A stretch of 21,104 nucleotides of DNA from Oscillospiraceae bacterium (GTDB lineage Bacteria; Bacillota_A; Clostridia; Oscillospirales; Oscillospiraceae): assembly GCA_017408725.1 (NCBI GenBank), contig JAFQUA010000055.1:1-21104 (forward strand), written 5' to 3'. The notes beneath the pieces were generated by a model. The model saw nothing but the letters and a program-made list of their open reading frames with translations, made no database searches and was not told where the DNA came from. How positions within the stretch are numbered: position 1 is the stretch's first letter; the number at the start of each line of letters is the position of its first letter. Position numbers and translations under genes: made by a program. Shown here in pieces: positions 13,829 to 21,104 of this stretch.

Positions 13829-15271
13829 ATGAAATTAGTTTCCTGGAATGTAAACGGACTTCGTGCCTGCATTCAAAAAGGTTTTCTGGATTTCTTCAAC
13901 AAAATCAACGCCGACTTCTTCTGTCTGCAGGAAACCAAGCTGCAGGAAGGGCAAATTGAACTGGATCTGCCCGGTTATGAGCAGTACTGGTGCTATGCCG
14001 AGAAAAAAGGCTATTCCGGCACCGCGATTTTTACCAAACACACCCCCATGTCTGTCCGCTACGGTCTGGGTATTCCGGAACTGGACACCGAAGGCCGGCT
14101 GATCACACTGGAATATCCGGAATTCTACCTCGTCACCTGCTATACCCCCAATGCCCAGCGGGAACTGGCCCGAATCGAGCACCGTATGAAGTGGGAGGAC
14201 GCTTTCCGCGCGTATCTGATAGCTTTGGACGAAGTGAAACCCGTGATCCTCTGCGGCGATTTGAATGTGGCCCATCAGGAGATCGACCTGAAGAATCCCG
14301 CCTCCAACCGGGGCAGCGCAGGCTTTTCCGATCAGGAGCGGTCTGCCTTTACCCGGCTGCTGGAAAGCGGCTTTACCGACACCTTCCGACATCTGAATCC
14401 GGATGCCACCGGCTGCTATACCTGGTGGAGCTATATGTTCAATGCCAGAAAGAACAACGCTGGCTGGCGCATCGACTATTTTGTGGTTTCTGACCGGCTG
14501 AAAGAAGCTATCTACTCCTCGCCCATCCACAGTGATATTCTCGGCTCTGACCACTGCCCTGTGGAATTGGAGCTTGGGATTTCCTGCAACGGAAGCATCT
14601 GGAAATCCGACGCAGAGGGAACAGCAAAGCAAATCAAGCAAGATGTACTCCTCTTAAACGACAAAACAAAAAAAGCCGTTGTATCCGGCTTTGCCTGTCT
14701 GCTGCTGGCACTTGGCTTTGCCGCAGGTTTTTTCACAAACCAGTTTCTTAATAAGCCGGAAGAAACCGCTTCACTTGAAAATAGCAAGCCTCTAGATGAT
14801 GATATTATTAGTGTGTTCAACTATCCTATGTACATCACTTCCGACGGCATCATCATATCTTGTGGCAGGACTTCCGACTCAATTAGCAAGGTCAGCGATG
14901 CCCAGGCAAAAGGTATGTCAACGGAGGAATTGATCGGCTACGCCGTTCAGATTCCGGAGCTGCTCATTTATAATCAGAGACTCGCCGTATCTTATGTAGA
15001 TCCGAAGGTTCTGACTCCCCACGACTTTGAGGAAATGGCAGAAACCTATCCCGCGCTTGCGGAGCTTGCCACAAGAGAGGACGCCGGAATTAAAATGGTG
15101 GAGCGCATTTTATTCTCCTCCGATACAAACGTAATCCGTGTCCTAAATCTGCTGCTGACGCTGGACATCTTTAAGATAGAGGGGGGTCAGGCAGAAAACA
15201 AATCTGCTGATCATGGTGTGATCACCGACTCTTCTGGTCGTATTATTCTGGAAATCCCTCTCTGCCAATAA
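13829..15271 (+). CDS. Exonuclease III fused to a membrane-spanning tail of unknown family
   Basis: Residues 1 to about 249 are a complete ExoIII/ExoA AP endonuclease: N7, E35 (QETK), Y105 (CYTPN), D144 and N146 (GDLNVAH), the WWSY motif, and D241/H242 (SDHCPVEL) where the family normally ends. The enzyme cuts at abasic sites in DNA repair. The frame then continues for 231 residues: a polar stretch (250-281), one transmembrane segment (about 283-304) and a domain with STEELIGYAVQIPELL and YPALAELATREDAG, which I recognise only as resembling uncharacterised clostridial secreted proteins. No good start with a ribosome site precedes the tail. A fusion by deletion or stop-codon loss is likely. 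AAAGGAG precedes the ATG. Confidence 0.85.
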   Translation: MKLVSWNVNGLRACIQKGFLDFFNKINADFFCLQETKLQEGQIELDLPGYEQYWCYAEKKGYSGTAIFTKHTPMSVRYGLGIPELDTEGRLITLEYPEFYLVTCYTPNAQRELARIEHRMKWEDAFRAYLIALDEVKPVILCGDLNVAHQEIDLKNPASNRGSAGFSDQERSAFTRLLESGFTDTFRHLNPDATGCYTWWSYMFNARKNNAGWRIDYFVVSDRLKEAIYSSPIHSDILGSDHCPVELELGISCNGSIWKSDAEGTAKQIKQDVLLLNDKTKKAVVSGFACLLLALGFAAGFFTNQFLNKPEETASLENSKPLDDDIISVFNYPMYITSDGIIISCGRTSDSISKVSDAQAKGMSTEELIGYAVQIPELLIYNQRLAVSYVDPKVLTPHDFEEMAETYPALAELATREDAGIKMVERILFSSDTNVIRVLNLLLTLDIFKIEGGQAENKSADHGVITDSSGRIILEIPLCQ

Positions 15272-15275
15272 CAGT

Positions 15276-15304
15276 TAAGCCCCTTGCCGGAAGCAAGGGG
15301 CTTA
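15276..15304 (+). terminator. Terminator of the two-component/exonuclease operon
   Basis: A 12-bp perfect stem (15276-15287 with 15293-15304) and five-base loop lie right after the stop codon, followed by CTCTTT, a weak T tract. Confidence 0.7.
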
Positions 15305-15339
15305 CTCTTTGCATATTCACTAAATGATCGTTTACACTA

Positions 15340-15720
15340 TTAATCACGAATCAGGATACCGGGCTGTCCGTTGCGCTTTTCAAAGACCGCCTTTTCCAGC
15401 TGCCGCAAGTATTCAAAGGGCTCATCCGGTGATATGGGAATAAACTTTTCTTCCAGTTTACTATGCTTCGGCACAGCCCGAACAGTCATTTCTCCCTGCC
15501 CCAGCTTATTCACCGGAATTCGGGAGTTCAAAACAAACCCTTCTCCCTCCGGTACCGGCACACCCAGACTTTCACATTTTTCGCCGCAGCTTACCGTAAG
15601 GCGGTAGATCACTTCGCCGCTTAAGTCGCAGCGGCAGGAAAAATGATAATAAAGACCTTTCTTTACCACGCAGGCTTGTCCGATAGGCTCTCCGCCCCGC
15701 AAAATTGGATATGTACCCAT
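15340..15720 (-). CDS. Small conserved-looking protein of unknown function
   Basis: 126 residues from the ATG at 15720. I do not recognise the family. It looks soluble and beta-rich, without signal peptide or membrane segment. Four cysteines in the pattern C-x-C ... C-x3-C (SCRCDLSG and VSCGEKC) could bind metal. The C-terminus is charged (QLEKAVFEKRNGQPG). The frame is open 12 codons further upstream, but GGGGGA stands seven bases before this ATG. That site is part of the terminator stem after the mazF gene, so its expression seems to depend on read-through. No promoter of its own is visible. Confidence 0.6.
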   Translation of the reverse strand: MGTYPILRGGEPIGQACVVKKGLYYHFSCRCDLSGEVIYRLTVSCGEKCESLGVPVPEGEGFVLNSRIPVNKLGQGEMTVRAVPKHSKLEEKFIPISPDEPFEYLRQLEKAVFEKRNGQPGILIRD

Positions 15721-15760
15721 AAAAAAATCCCCCTTTGCCACAAGCCTATGCGGCAAAGGG
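15721..15760 (-). terminator. Terminator after mazF, overlapping the next gene's ribosome binding site
   Basis: On the minus strand a 12-bp stem with one wobble pair (15749-15760 with 15731-15742) and six-base loop is followed by GGATTTTTTT and then directly by the ATG at 15720. The 3' arm plus the next bases (AAAGGGGGA) is also the ribosome binding site of the downstream gene, and the T run is the spacer. Confidence 0.75.
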
Positions 15761-15768
15761 AGTTATAT

Positions 15769-16131
15769 TCATGTCAGTTCTTGATTCAGCCCGAAGCTGA
15801 CGGCAATGGCATCATCCACCAGTGCCATGTGGCCGGCATCCAGATGGCCCATATGCTCCCGCAGACGGCGCTTATCGATGGTGCGGATCTGCTCCAGAAG
15901 GATCACGGAATCCTTGCTCAAGCCTACACTTCCACCGGCTATGTTTATGTGGGTAGGGAGTCTGGCTTTCCCTGTCTGGCTGGTGATGGCTGCTGCAATG
16001 ACTGTTGGAGAATGGCGGTTTCCTGTATCGTTCTGTACGATCAGTACCGGCCGCGTTCCCCCTTGCTCACTTCCCACCACCGGAGAAAGGTCTGCGTAAA
16101 AGATATCCCCCCGCTTTACCGTGGTATCCAT
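15769..16131 (-). CDS. MazF/EndoA-type mRNA endoribonuclease toxin
   Basis: 120 residues from the ATG at 16131 (GGAG ten bases upstream; a GTG at 16140 is less likely). The protein follows B. subtilis EndoA closely: VKRGDIFYADLSPVVGSEQG, RPVLIVQNDTGNRHSPTV, AAITSQ and KARLPTHI. The residues matching EndoA's catalytic R25 and T48 are R27 and T50, so it should be active. EndoA cleaves single-stranded mRNA at UACAU. No antitoxin fits in the 141 bases before it. In Bacillus the order is ydcC-alr-ndoAI-ndoA; here a YdcC-like lipoprotein gene precedes mazF directly. A weak -10-like TATAAAAT (16221-16228) is the only promoter hint. Confidence 0.92.
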   Translation of the reverse strand: MDTTVKRGDIFYADLSPVVGSEQGGTRPVLIVQNDTGNRHSPTVIAAAITSQTGKARLPTHINIAGGSVGLSKDSVILLEQIRTIDKRRLREHMGHLDAGHMALVDDAIAVSFGLNQELT

Positions 16132-16272
16132 TTGCTTCACACTCCGAAGAAATCATTACCTGCGCTACCGGAACGGTTCCATATGTAACGCGGCTGATTC
16201 TATTGTCCCACGCACACAGGATTTTATACGGTAGCCTCTGCGAAATATCCTATGCGCGTTTTCCCTTCGAAG

Positions 16273-16830
16273 TTACACAAAGCTGAAGTTTTTGACCTCC
16301 AGCGACAAGATCCTTCTCCCCTGCCACAAAATCTCGCCCCGGATCGGCACATCGTTTTGATTCACCCAGATATCCAGATGCAGCGCATCGTCGGCATAGC
16401 TGTCATCAATGGCAAGCCGAAGCAGATCCCCTTCCTTGCCGCAGGATGTTAAATAGCCGCTGCGCAGCGTCTTTACAAACACCCACGGTGCGGACACCGG
16501 TGTGATCTGGTTATCCGCAAGCAACGGAAAAGACAGTGCTTTCCCATCAAATGTCAGCTTTCCCCCGGATGCGGACACAGTTCCGCTGATACCGGAAATG
16601 GTCTCCGGTTTCACAACAGTAAAAGTCAAATTCCCTTGGCTGTCCACACTGCATTGGGCAGAAAATGTGTAGGTTTTGCTTCCGTAGTCTGCCGTAATGT
16701 CCGTTTCAAATTGGATGCTCTGGGCAAGCAGCTTTGACCTTAGAGCCATTGCCCGATCCATATCCCCGTCTTTTCCGGAACAACCGGTCAATAACAGCAA
16801 AACAAACAGCATCGCAACGATTCGTTTCAT
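16273..16830 (-). CDS. LolA-like lipoprotein (YdcC-type)
   Basis: 185 residues. The signal ends in the lipobox LTGC (C17), so it should be lipid-anchored outside the membrane. The rest is beta-strand rich (FETDITADYGSKTYTFSAQC, NLTFTVVKP, 'GGKLTFDGKALSFPL', REGIL-type closing strands), the pattern of LolA-fold lipoproteins such as B. subtilis YdcC. Gram-positive members have no known role in outer-membrane sorting; some are linked to sporulation. It starts 12 bases after nnrD with GGGTGGG before the ATG and is surely co-transcribed. The fold assignment rests on pattern and context. Confidence 0.65.
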   Translation of the reverse strand: MKRIVAMLFVLLLLTGCSGKDGDMDRAMALRSKLLAQSIQFETDITADYGSKTYTFSAQCSVDSQGNLTFTVVKPETISGISGTVSASGGKLTFDGKALSFPLLADNQITPVSAPWVFVKTLRSGYLTSCGKEGDLLRLAIDDSYADDALHLDIWVNQNDVPIRGEILWQGRRILSLEVKNFSFV

Positions 16831-16842
16831 GGGATTCCCACC

Positions 16843-17691
16843 CTATTTCAGTAGTCGCGGAAGCACCTCCAGCATATCACTGGGCAGCATACCGTACTGC
16901 CCGATCTCCTTTGCGCAGATATCCCCGGCAGCGCCGTGAAGCCACGCGCCGCAGGCTGCTGCCTTTAGAGGTTCCACACCTTGCCCCACAAGGGTAGCTA
17001 TGATCCCCGCCAGCACATCGCCGCTGCCGCCAACTGCCATTCCGGGATTCCCTGTGTGGTTTACATAACCATCTTCCCCATCTGTGATCACAGTTTCGTG
17101 GCCTTTCAGAAGCAGAATGCATCCGTTTTCCCGGGCAAAGGCTGCCGCACAGAACACCCTGTCCGGTTCAATCTGCCCATAGATGCGGCCAAACTCTCCT
17201 GCATGGGGAGTGAGTATGGTAGGATAGTGCCTATCGCGCAGTATATCCATATGCCCGGCAAGAACATTTATGCCGTCAGCATCCAGAATAACCGGACAAA
17301 CCGCATGCTGAAGCACCGCTTTTGTTACCAAAAAGGTATCCTCTGATTGACCGAGGCCGGGCCCGATCAGTACCGCATCCATGTTTTCAAGCCGTTTCAA
17401 GATCTCCAGGATCGCTTTTCTGCTAAGCTTTCCACCTTCATCAGGCAGTGGGAATACGATTGCTTCCGTCAGCTTCACCGCTTCGATGGCGTAAATGCTT
17501 TCGGGCACGCCCAAAAACACCAGCCCCGCTCCGCTGCGCAGTGCGCCCATGGCAGCAAGCGCCGCGGCTCCGGTGTAACCTACACTTCCGCACAGCAGCA
17601 GGATTCTGCCGTAATCCCCTTTATGGGACTCCGGCTTCCGGTCCGGCAGGATCGATAAAACATCCTCATGCACCAATGACTTGATCTGCAT
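16843..17691 (-). CDS. nnrD: ADP-dependent NAD(P)H-hydrate dehydratase
   Basis: 282 residues from the ATG at 17691, preceded by AAAGGAGGGGG; an upstream in-frame ATG at 17715 lies too close to the promoter. The enzyme repairs the damaged S form of hydrated NADH/NADPH using ADP. The ribokinase-like fold shows GRILLLCGSVGYTGAAALA near the start, LIGPGLGQS, LTPHAGEFGRI and the nucleotide loop GNPGMAVGGSGDVLAGI (GSGDVL). The N-terminal epimerase domain (NnrE) found in two-domain YjeF proteins is absent. It heads the leftward group with the LolA-like lipoprotein and divergently faces pyrC. Confidence 0.92.
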   Translation of the reverse strand: MQIKSLVHEDVLSILPDRKPESHKGDYGRILLLCGSVGYTGAAALAAMGALRSGAGLVFLGVPESIYAIEAVKLTEAIVFPLPDEGGKLSRKAILEILKRLENMDAVLIGPGLGQSEDTFLVTKAVLQHAVCPVILDADGINVLAGHMDILRDRHYPTILTPHAGEFGRIYGQIEPDRVFCAAAFARENGCILLLKGHETVITDGEDGYVNHTGNPGMAVGGSGDVLAGIIATLVGQGVEPLKAAACGAWLHGAAGDICAKEIGQYGMLPSDMLEVLPRLLK

Positions 17692-17713
17692 AATGCCCCC
17701 TCCTTTTATTTGC

Positions 17714-17743
17714 ATACTACCATAAATCTGCCATACCCGTCAA
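17714..17743 (-). promoter_or_regulatory. Promoter of the nnrD group
   Basis: TTGACG (17738-17743) and TAGTAT (17714-17719), 18 bases apart on the minus strand. The -10 is imperfect. Confidence 0.55.
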
Positions 17744-17776
17744 GATTCGGCATGACTGTTTTGTACATTTTTTCAA

Positions 17777-17805
17777 TTGACAAGGTTTTATATCTATGGT
17801 ATAAT
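17777..17805 (+). promoter_or_regulatory. Consensus sigma-A promoter of the pyrC-carB operon
   Basis: TTGACA (17777-17782) and TATAAT (17800-17805) are exactly 17 bases apart, a full consensus match. The leader of about 42 bases before pyrC is too short for a PyrR-type attenuator and I see no terminator hairpin in it. Confidence 0.85.
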
Positions 17806-17853
17806 ATCGGGCGATAAATTGAATCTTTCCTACCGAAAAGAAAGGAGAACACT

Positions 17854-19083
17854 ATGGCAATGCAGAAGGAAAACACCAATATTCTCACAGCTTCCTGTGC
17901 TCCGAATGTTCGTGTTTCTATTGCTGACCGTCTTTCGTCCGTTGACCTGTGTGCTTTCAATTCTCCCGAATATGTAATTGTTCCCGGCTTTTGTGATGTG
18001 CATGTGCATTTCAGAGAGCCGGGTTTTTCTTATAAGGAGACGATCCTCTCCGGATCTCTGGCAGCAGCCCGGGGCGGCTACACCGCCGTGTGCACAATGC
18101 CCAATCTGGATCCGGTGCCGGACAGCAAGCAGAATTTGAAGCAGCAGCTGGATCTGATCCGGCAGGACGGTTTGGTCTGCATCTTCCCCTACGGTTCCAT
18201 CACCGTAGGTCAGAAGGGCGAGCAGCTTTCCGACCTCAAAGGTATGGCCCCTCAGGTCATCGCCTTTTCTGATGACGGCAAGGGCATCCAGAACGCCGAT
18301 ATGATGCGTTCTGCCATGCGTAAGGCAAAGCAGCTGAAGAAAATGATCGTCGCCCACTGCGAGGACAATTCCCTCTTGAACGGCGGCTATATCCATGACG
18401 GCGAGTACGCAAGAGAGAACCACCACCGCGGCATCTGCTCTGAAAGTGAATGGGGTCAGATCAAGCGGGATCTGGAGCTGGTCAAGGAAACGGGCTGCGC
18501 CTACCATGTATGTCACATCTCCACCAAGGAAAGTGTGGAACTGATCCGCAAAGCAAAAAAAGAGGGTCTGAATGTCACCTGTGAGACAGCCCCTCACTAC
18601 CTGATTATGGACGACAGCTTCCTGCAGGAGGACGGCCGCTTTAAGATGAATCCCCCTCTTCGCAGCGCCGAAGACAGGGCTGCGCTGATCGAGGGTATTC
18701 AGGACGGCACCATCGATATGATCGCCACCGACCACGCCCCCCACTCGGTCGAAGAAAAGAGCAAGGGGCTGGACGGCAGCGCTTTTGGCATCGTAGGTCT
18801 GGAAACCGCATTCCCCCTGCTTTACACCTATCTGGTTATGGAAAACATCATCACTATCGATCGGCTTCTGGAACTGTTGGTGACCAATCCCCGCAAGCGC
18901 TTCGGCATTCCCATGGGCTGCGATTTCTCTGTCTGGGATCTGCGGCAGAGCAGCTATATCGATCCCGCAGATTTTCAGTCTCAGGGCAAAAACACCCCCT
19001 TCACCGGCTGGAAGGTTTGGGGAAAATGCATGGCTACCGTCTGCGACGGCAAGCTTGTATGGATGGAAAAAGTAAGGAAATAA
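17854..19083 (+). CDS. pyrC: Dihydroorotase
   Basis: 409 residues. It closes carbamoyl-aspartate to dihydroorotate, step three of pyrimidine synthesis. The type I amidohydrolase residues are in place: H50 and H52 in DVHVHFREPG, D140/D141 (FSDDGKG), H168 (AHCED), H221 (CHIST) and D293 (ATDHAPH). The N-terminal beta-sandwich is shorter than in most type I enzymes (usually about 425 residues). AAAGGAG precedes the ATG. carB follows after 32 bases, so the two form the start of a pyrimidine operon. Confidence 0.95.
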   Translation: MAMQKENTNILTASCAPNVRVSIADRLSSVDLCAFNSPEYVIVPGFCDVHVHFREPGFSYKETILSGSLAAARGGYTAVCTMPNLDPVPDSKQNLKQQLDLIRQDGLVCIFPYGSITVGQKGEQLSDLKGMAPQVIAFSDDGKGIQNADMMRSAMRKAKQLKKMIVAHCEDNSLLNGGYIHDGEYARENHHRGICSESEWGQIKRDLELVKETGCAYHVCHISTKESVELIRKAKKEGLNVTCETAPHYLIMDDSFLQEDGRFKMNPPLRSAEDRAALIEGIQDGTIDMIATDHAPHSVEEKSKGLDGSAFGIVGLETAFPLLYTYLVMENIITIDRLLELLVTNPRKRFGIPMGCDFSVWDLRQSSYIDPADFQSQGKNTPFTGWKVWGKCMATVCDGKLVWMEKVRK

Positions 19084-19115
19084 TTTAGTTTGAGATAGAT
19101 TTAGGAGGATATAAC

Positions 19116-21104
19116 ATGGCAAAGCGTACGGATTTGAAAAAAATTATGATCATCGGTTCCGGCCCCATCGTCATCGGCCAGGCCGCAGAATTTGACTATG
19201 CAGGCACTCAGGCCTGCCTTGCACTGAAAGAAGAAGGCTATGAGGTCGTCCTGGTCAACTCCAACCCCGCTACCATCATGACCGATACCACCATCGCGGA
19301 TAAGGTCTATATGGAGCCGCTGACTCTGGAATATGTAGCAAAGATCATCCGCTATGAGCGTCCCGACGCCATCGTTCCCGGCATCGGCGGCCAGACCGGC
19401 TTAAACCTTGCCATGCAGCTGGAAAAGAAGGGCATCCTGAAGGAGTGCAGGGTAGAGTTGCTGGGCACTTCCAGCGCATCCATTGAGCGTGCAGAAGACC
19501 GGGAACTGTTTAAGGAACTGTGCCAGTCTATCGGCGAGCCGGTTATCCCCTCCGAGATCACCTACGATCTGGAGCAGGCCAAGGAAGCAGCTAAGCGCAT
19601 CGGTTATCCCGTTGTTCTGCGTCCTGCCTTTACTCTCGGCGGCACCGGCGGCGGCTTTGCCTACAGCGAAGAGGAGCTGATCGAAGTCGGCATCAACGCT
19701 TTCAATCTTTCTCCCGTGCATCAGGTTCTGATTGAAAAGTCCGTCAAGGGCTATAAGGAGATCGAGTTCGAAGTTATGCGTGACTCCGCTGACCATGCCA
19801 TCACCATCTGCGGCATGGAAAACATCGACCCCGTTGGTGTCCACACCGGCGACTCCCTCGTTGTCGCCCCGATCATGACCCTGAACAATCATGATCTGAA
19901 GATGCTGAACGACTCCGCCATCAAGCTCATCAAGGAGCTGAAGATCGAAGGCGGCTGCAATGTTCAGTTTGCACTGAATCCCCATTCTTCCGAATATTAC
20001 CTCATTGAGGTCAATCCCCGTGTTTCCCGCTCCTCCGCACTGGCTTCCAAGGCTTCCGGCTATCCCATCGCAAGAGTCACCGCCAAGATCGCCGTGGGTA
20101 TGGAGCTGGACGAGATCAAGATCGCCAACACCACCGCCGCATTTGAGCCTCAGCTTGACTACATGATCGCCAAGCTGCCCCGCTTTCCCTTCGACAAGTT
20201 CACCTCTGCCACCAATGTGCTGGGCACCCAGATGAAGGCCACCGGCGAGGTCATGGGCATCGGCTCTACGCTGGAAGAGTGCCTGCTGAAGGGCATTCGC
20301 TCTCTGGAGATCGGTGCAAACCATATTTACCATCCCAAGTTCGACACCATGACGGTGGACGAGTTGCTGGAGTATATCAGCGTTTTCCGTTCTGACAACA
20401 TCTTCGCCATTGCGGAACTGGTCTACCACGGCGTTTCCATCGAAAAGATCCACGAGGTCACCCAGATCACTCCCTTCTTCCTGGAAGCCATCAAGCGGAT
20501 CGTTGACATGGAAGAGCTGCTGAAGGTTAAGGTTCGCGACCTTGAAACCCTGACCGCTGCCAAGAAGATGGGCTTCAGCGACAAGTATGTAGCTAGAATG
20601 TGGAAGTGCAGCGAGCTGGATGTTTACAACTTCCGCAAGGAGCACAACCTGTTCCCCGTATTCCGCATGGTGGATACCTGCCACACCGGCGCTTATATCC
20701 CCTACTTCTACTCCTCCTACACCGGAGAAAACGCCTCCGTTCTGACGAACAAGAAGAAGATCGTGGTTCTGGGCGCAGGCCCTATCCGCATTGGCCAGGG
20801 CGTGGAATTCGACTACTCCACAGTCCATGCGGTTATGACCATCAAGAATGCCGGTTACGAGGCCATCATCATCAATAACAACCCCGAGACCGTCTCCACC
20901 GACTACACCACTGCAGACAAGCTGTACTTTGAGCCTCTGACTCCCGAGGATGTGATGAACATCGTGGAGTTTGAGAAGCCTGAGGGTGTCATCGCCTCCC
21001 TGGGTGGTCAGACCGCGATCAACCTGGCCCAGCCTCTGCATGACCGGGGTGTGAAGATCATCGGCACCGACTGCGCTGCCATTGACCGGGCAGAGGACCG
21101 CAAC
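19116..21104 (+). CDS. carB: Carbamoyl phosphate synthase large subunit (partial, cut by window edge)
   Basis: The frame is open from the ATG at 19116 (AGGAGG site seven bases upstream) to the window edge: 663 of the usual 1060-1075 residues. It makes carbamoyl phosphate from bicarbonate, ATP and ammonia delivered by CarA. The first half is complete, with [20 protein letters not shown] at the start, the ATP-grasp loop [12 protein letters not shown], and '[19 protein letters not shown]'. The second, duplicated half begins near residue 546 with [19 protein letters not shown]. No carA lies between pyrC and carB; it may follow beyond the window. Confidence 0.96.
   Translation, partial: MAKRTDLKKIMIIGSGPIVIGQAAEFDYAGTQACLALKEEGYEVVLVNSNPATIMTDTTIADKVYMEPLTLEYVAKIIRYERPDAIVPGIGGQTGLNLAMQLEKKGILKECRVELLGTSSASIERAEDRELFKELCQSIGEPVIPSEITYDLEQAKEAAKRIGYPVVLRPAFTLGGTGGGFAYSEEELIEVGINAFNLSPVHQVLIEKSVKGYKEIEFEVMRDSADHAITICGMENIDPVGVHTGDSLVVAPIMTLNNHDLKMLNDSAIKLIKELKIEGGCNVQFALNPHSSEYYLIEVNPRVSRSSALASKASGYPIARVTAKIAVGMELDEIKIANTTAAFEPQLDYMIAKLPRFPFDKFTSATNVLGTQMKATGEVMGIGSTLEECLLKGIRSLEIGANHIYHPKFDTMTVDELLEYISVFRSDNIFAIAELVYHGVSIEKIHEVTQITPFFLEAIKRIVDMEELLKVKVRDLETLTAAKKMGFSDKYVARMWKCSELDVYNFRKEHNLFPVFRMVDTCHTGAYIPYFYSSYTGENASVLTNKKKIVVLGAGPIRIGQGVEFDYSTVHAVMTIKNAGYEAIIINNNPETVSTDYTTADKLYFEPLTPEDVMNIVEFEKPEGVIASLGGQTAINLAQPLHDRGVKIIGTDCAAIDRAEDRN

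Noticed and set aside
13835..14641. Minus-strand open frame of 268 codons opposite the exonuclease III domain
   Set aside because: Antisense shadow; the plus strand holds every ExoIII active-site motif.
14640..14680. Independent start for the tail of the exonuclease fusion
   Set aside because: A GAGGGA-like site is present near 14616, but the ATG after it opens a four-codon frame only, and no in-frame start with a ribosome site precedes the membrane segment.
16132..16272. Search for a short MazE-like antitoxin upstream of mazF
   Set aside because: No frame of useful length exists; the ATG at about 16182 reaches a stop after a few codons.
17830..19122. Minus-strand open frame of 430 codons opposite pyrC
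   Set aside because: It covers the whole dihydroorotase gene in antisense and crosses its promoter side; no family resemblance is visible.
19401..21041. Minus-strand open frame of 546 codons opposite carB
   Set aside because: It is the antisense shadow of a highly codon-biased gene, with no ribosome site and a composition unlike a real protein (Gly, Asp, His and Val rich).

Overview
The window looks like chromosome of a spore-forming, low-to-mid GC Gram-positive bacterium of class Clostridia, most like the Oscillospiraceae/Ruminococcaceae group. Reasons: dipicolinate synthase genes (dpaA-dpaB), a GerMN-domain lipoprotein, a DUF4364 regulator, a SAM-I (S-box) riboswitch in front of metK, strong AGGAGG-type ribosome binding sites and near-consensus sigma-A promoters. 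The assignment is inferred from gene content, not from a marker-gene comparison. I see no insertion sequence, phage gene, CRISPR array or tRNA gene.

Layout. 1-346: promoter and leader of what looks like a ribosomal RNA operon, reading leftwards out of the window. 347-1507 (-): a DUF4364 winged-helix protein, then the long ribosome-hibernation factor hpf, each with its own promoter. 1606-2930 (+): dpaA-dpaB, making dipicolinate for the spore core. 2965-5636 (-): glutamine-dependent NAD synthetase and a SanA/YdcF-type membrane protein in one operon. 5746-7106 (-): metK under a complete SAM-I transcription-termination riboswitch. 7211-8077 (+): a rhomboid-fold membrane protein without catalytic residues, ending in a zinc ribbon. 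8138-8636 (-): a broken ECF-type sigma factor. 8726-10706 (-): D-Ala-D-Ala carboxypeptidase and family-4 uracil-DNA glycosylase, translationally coupled.

10825-15271 (+) is a tight run: a ComEA-like helix-hairpin-helix protein, a response regulator, its histidine kinase, a GerMN lipoprotein, and an exonuclease III fused in frame to a membrane-spanning tail of unknown family. 15340-17691 (-) carries nnrD, a LolA-like lipoprotein, a MazF/EndoA toxin without a visible antitoxin, and a small unknown protein. 17854 to the right edge (+) is a pyrimidine operon, pyrC then carB (cut by the window edge).

Most of the window is housekeeping (NAD synthesis and repair, SAM, pyrimidines, cell wall, DNA repair) mixed with sporulation functions. 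The places most worth a second look are the exonuclease III-membrane fusion, the orphan MazF, the small gene whose ribosome binding site is built from the preceding terminator, the face-to-face promoters at 10736-10806, the catalytically dead rhomboid, and the decayed sigma factor that still has a promoter. None of them amounts to a clearly new defence or mobile system.
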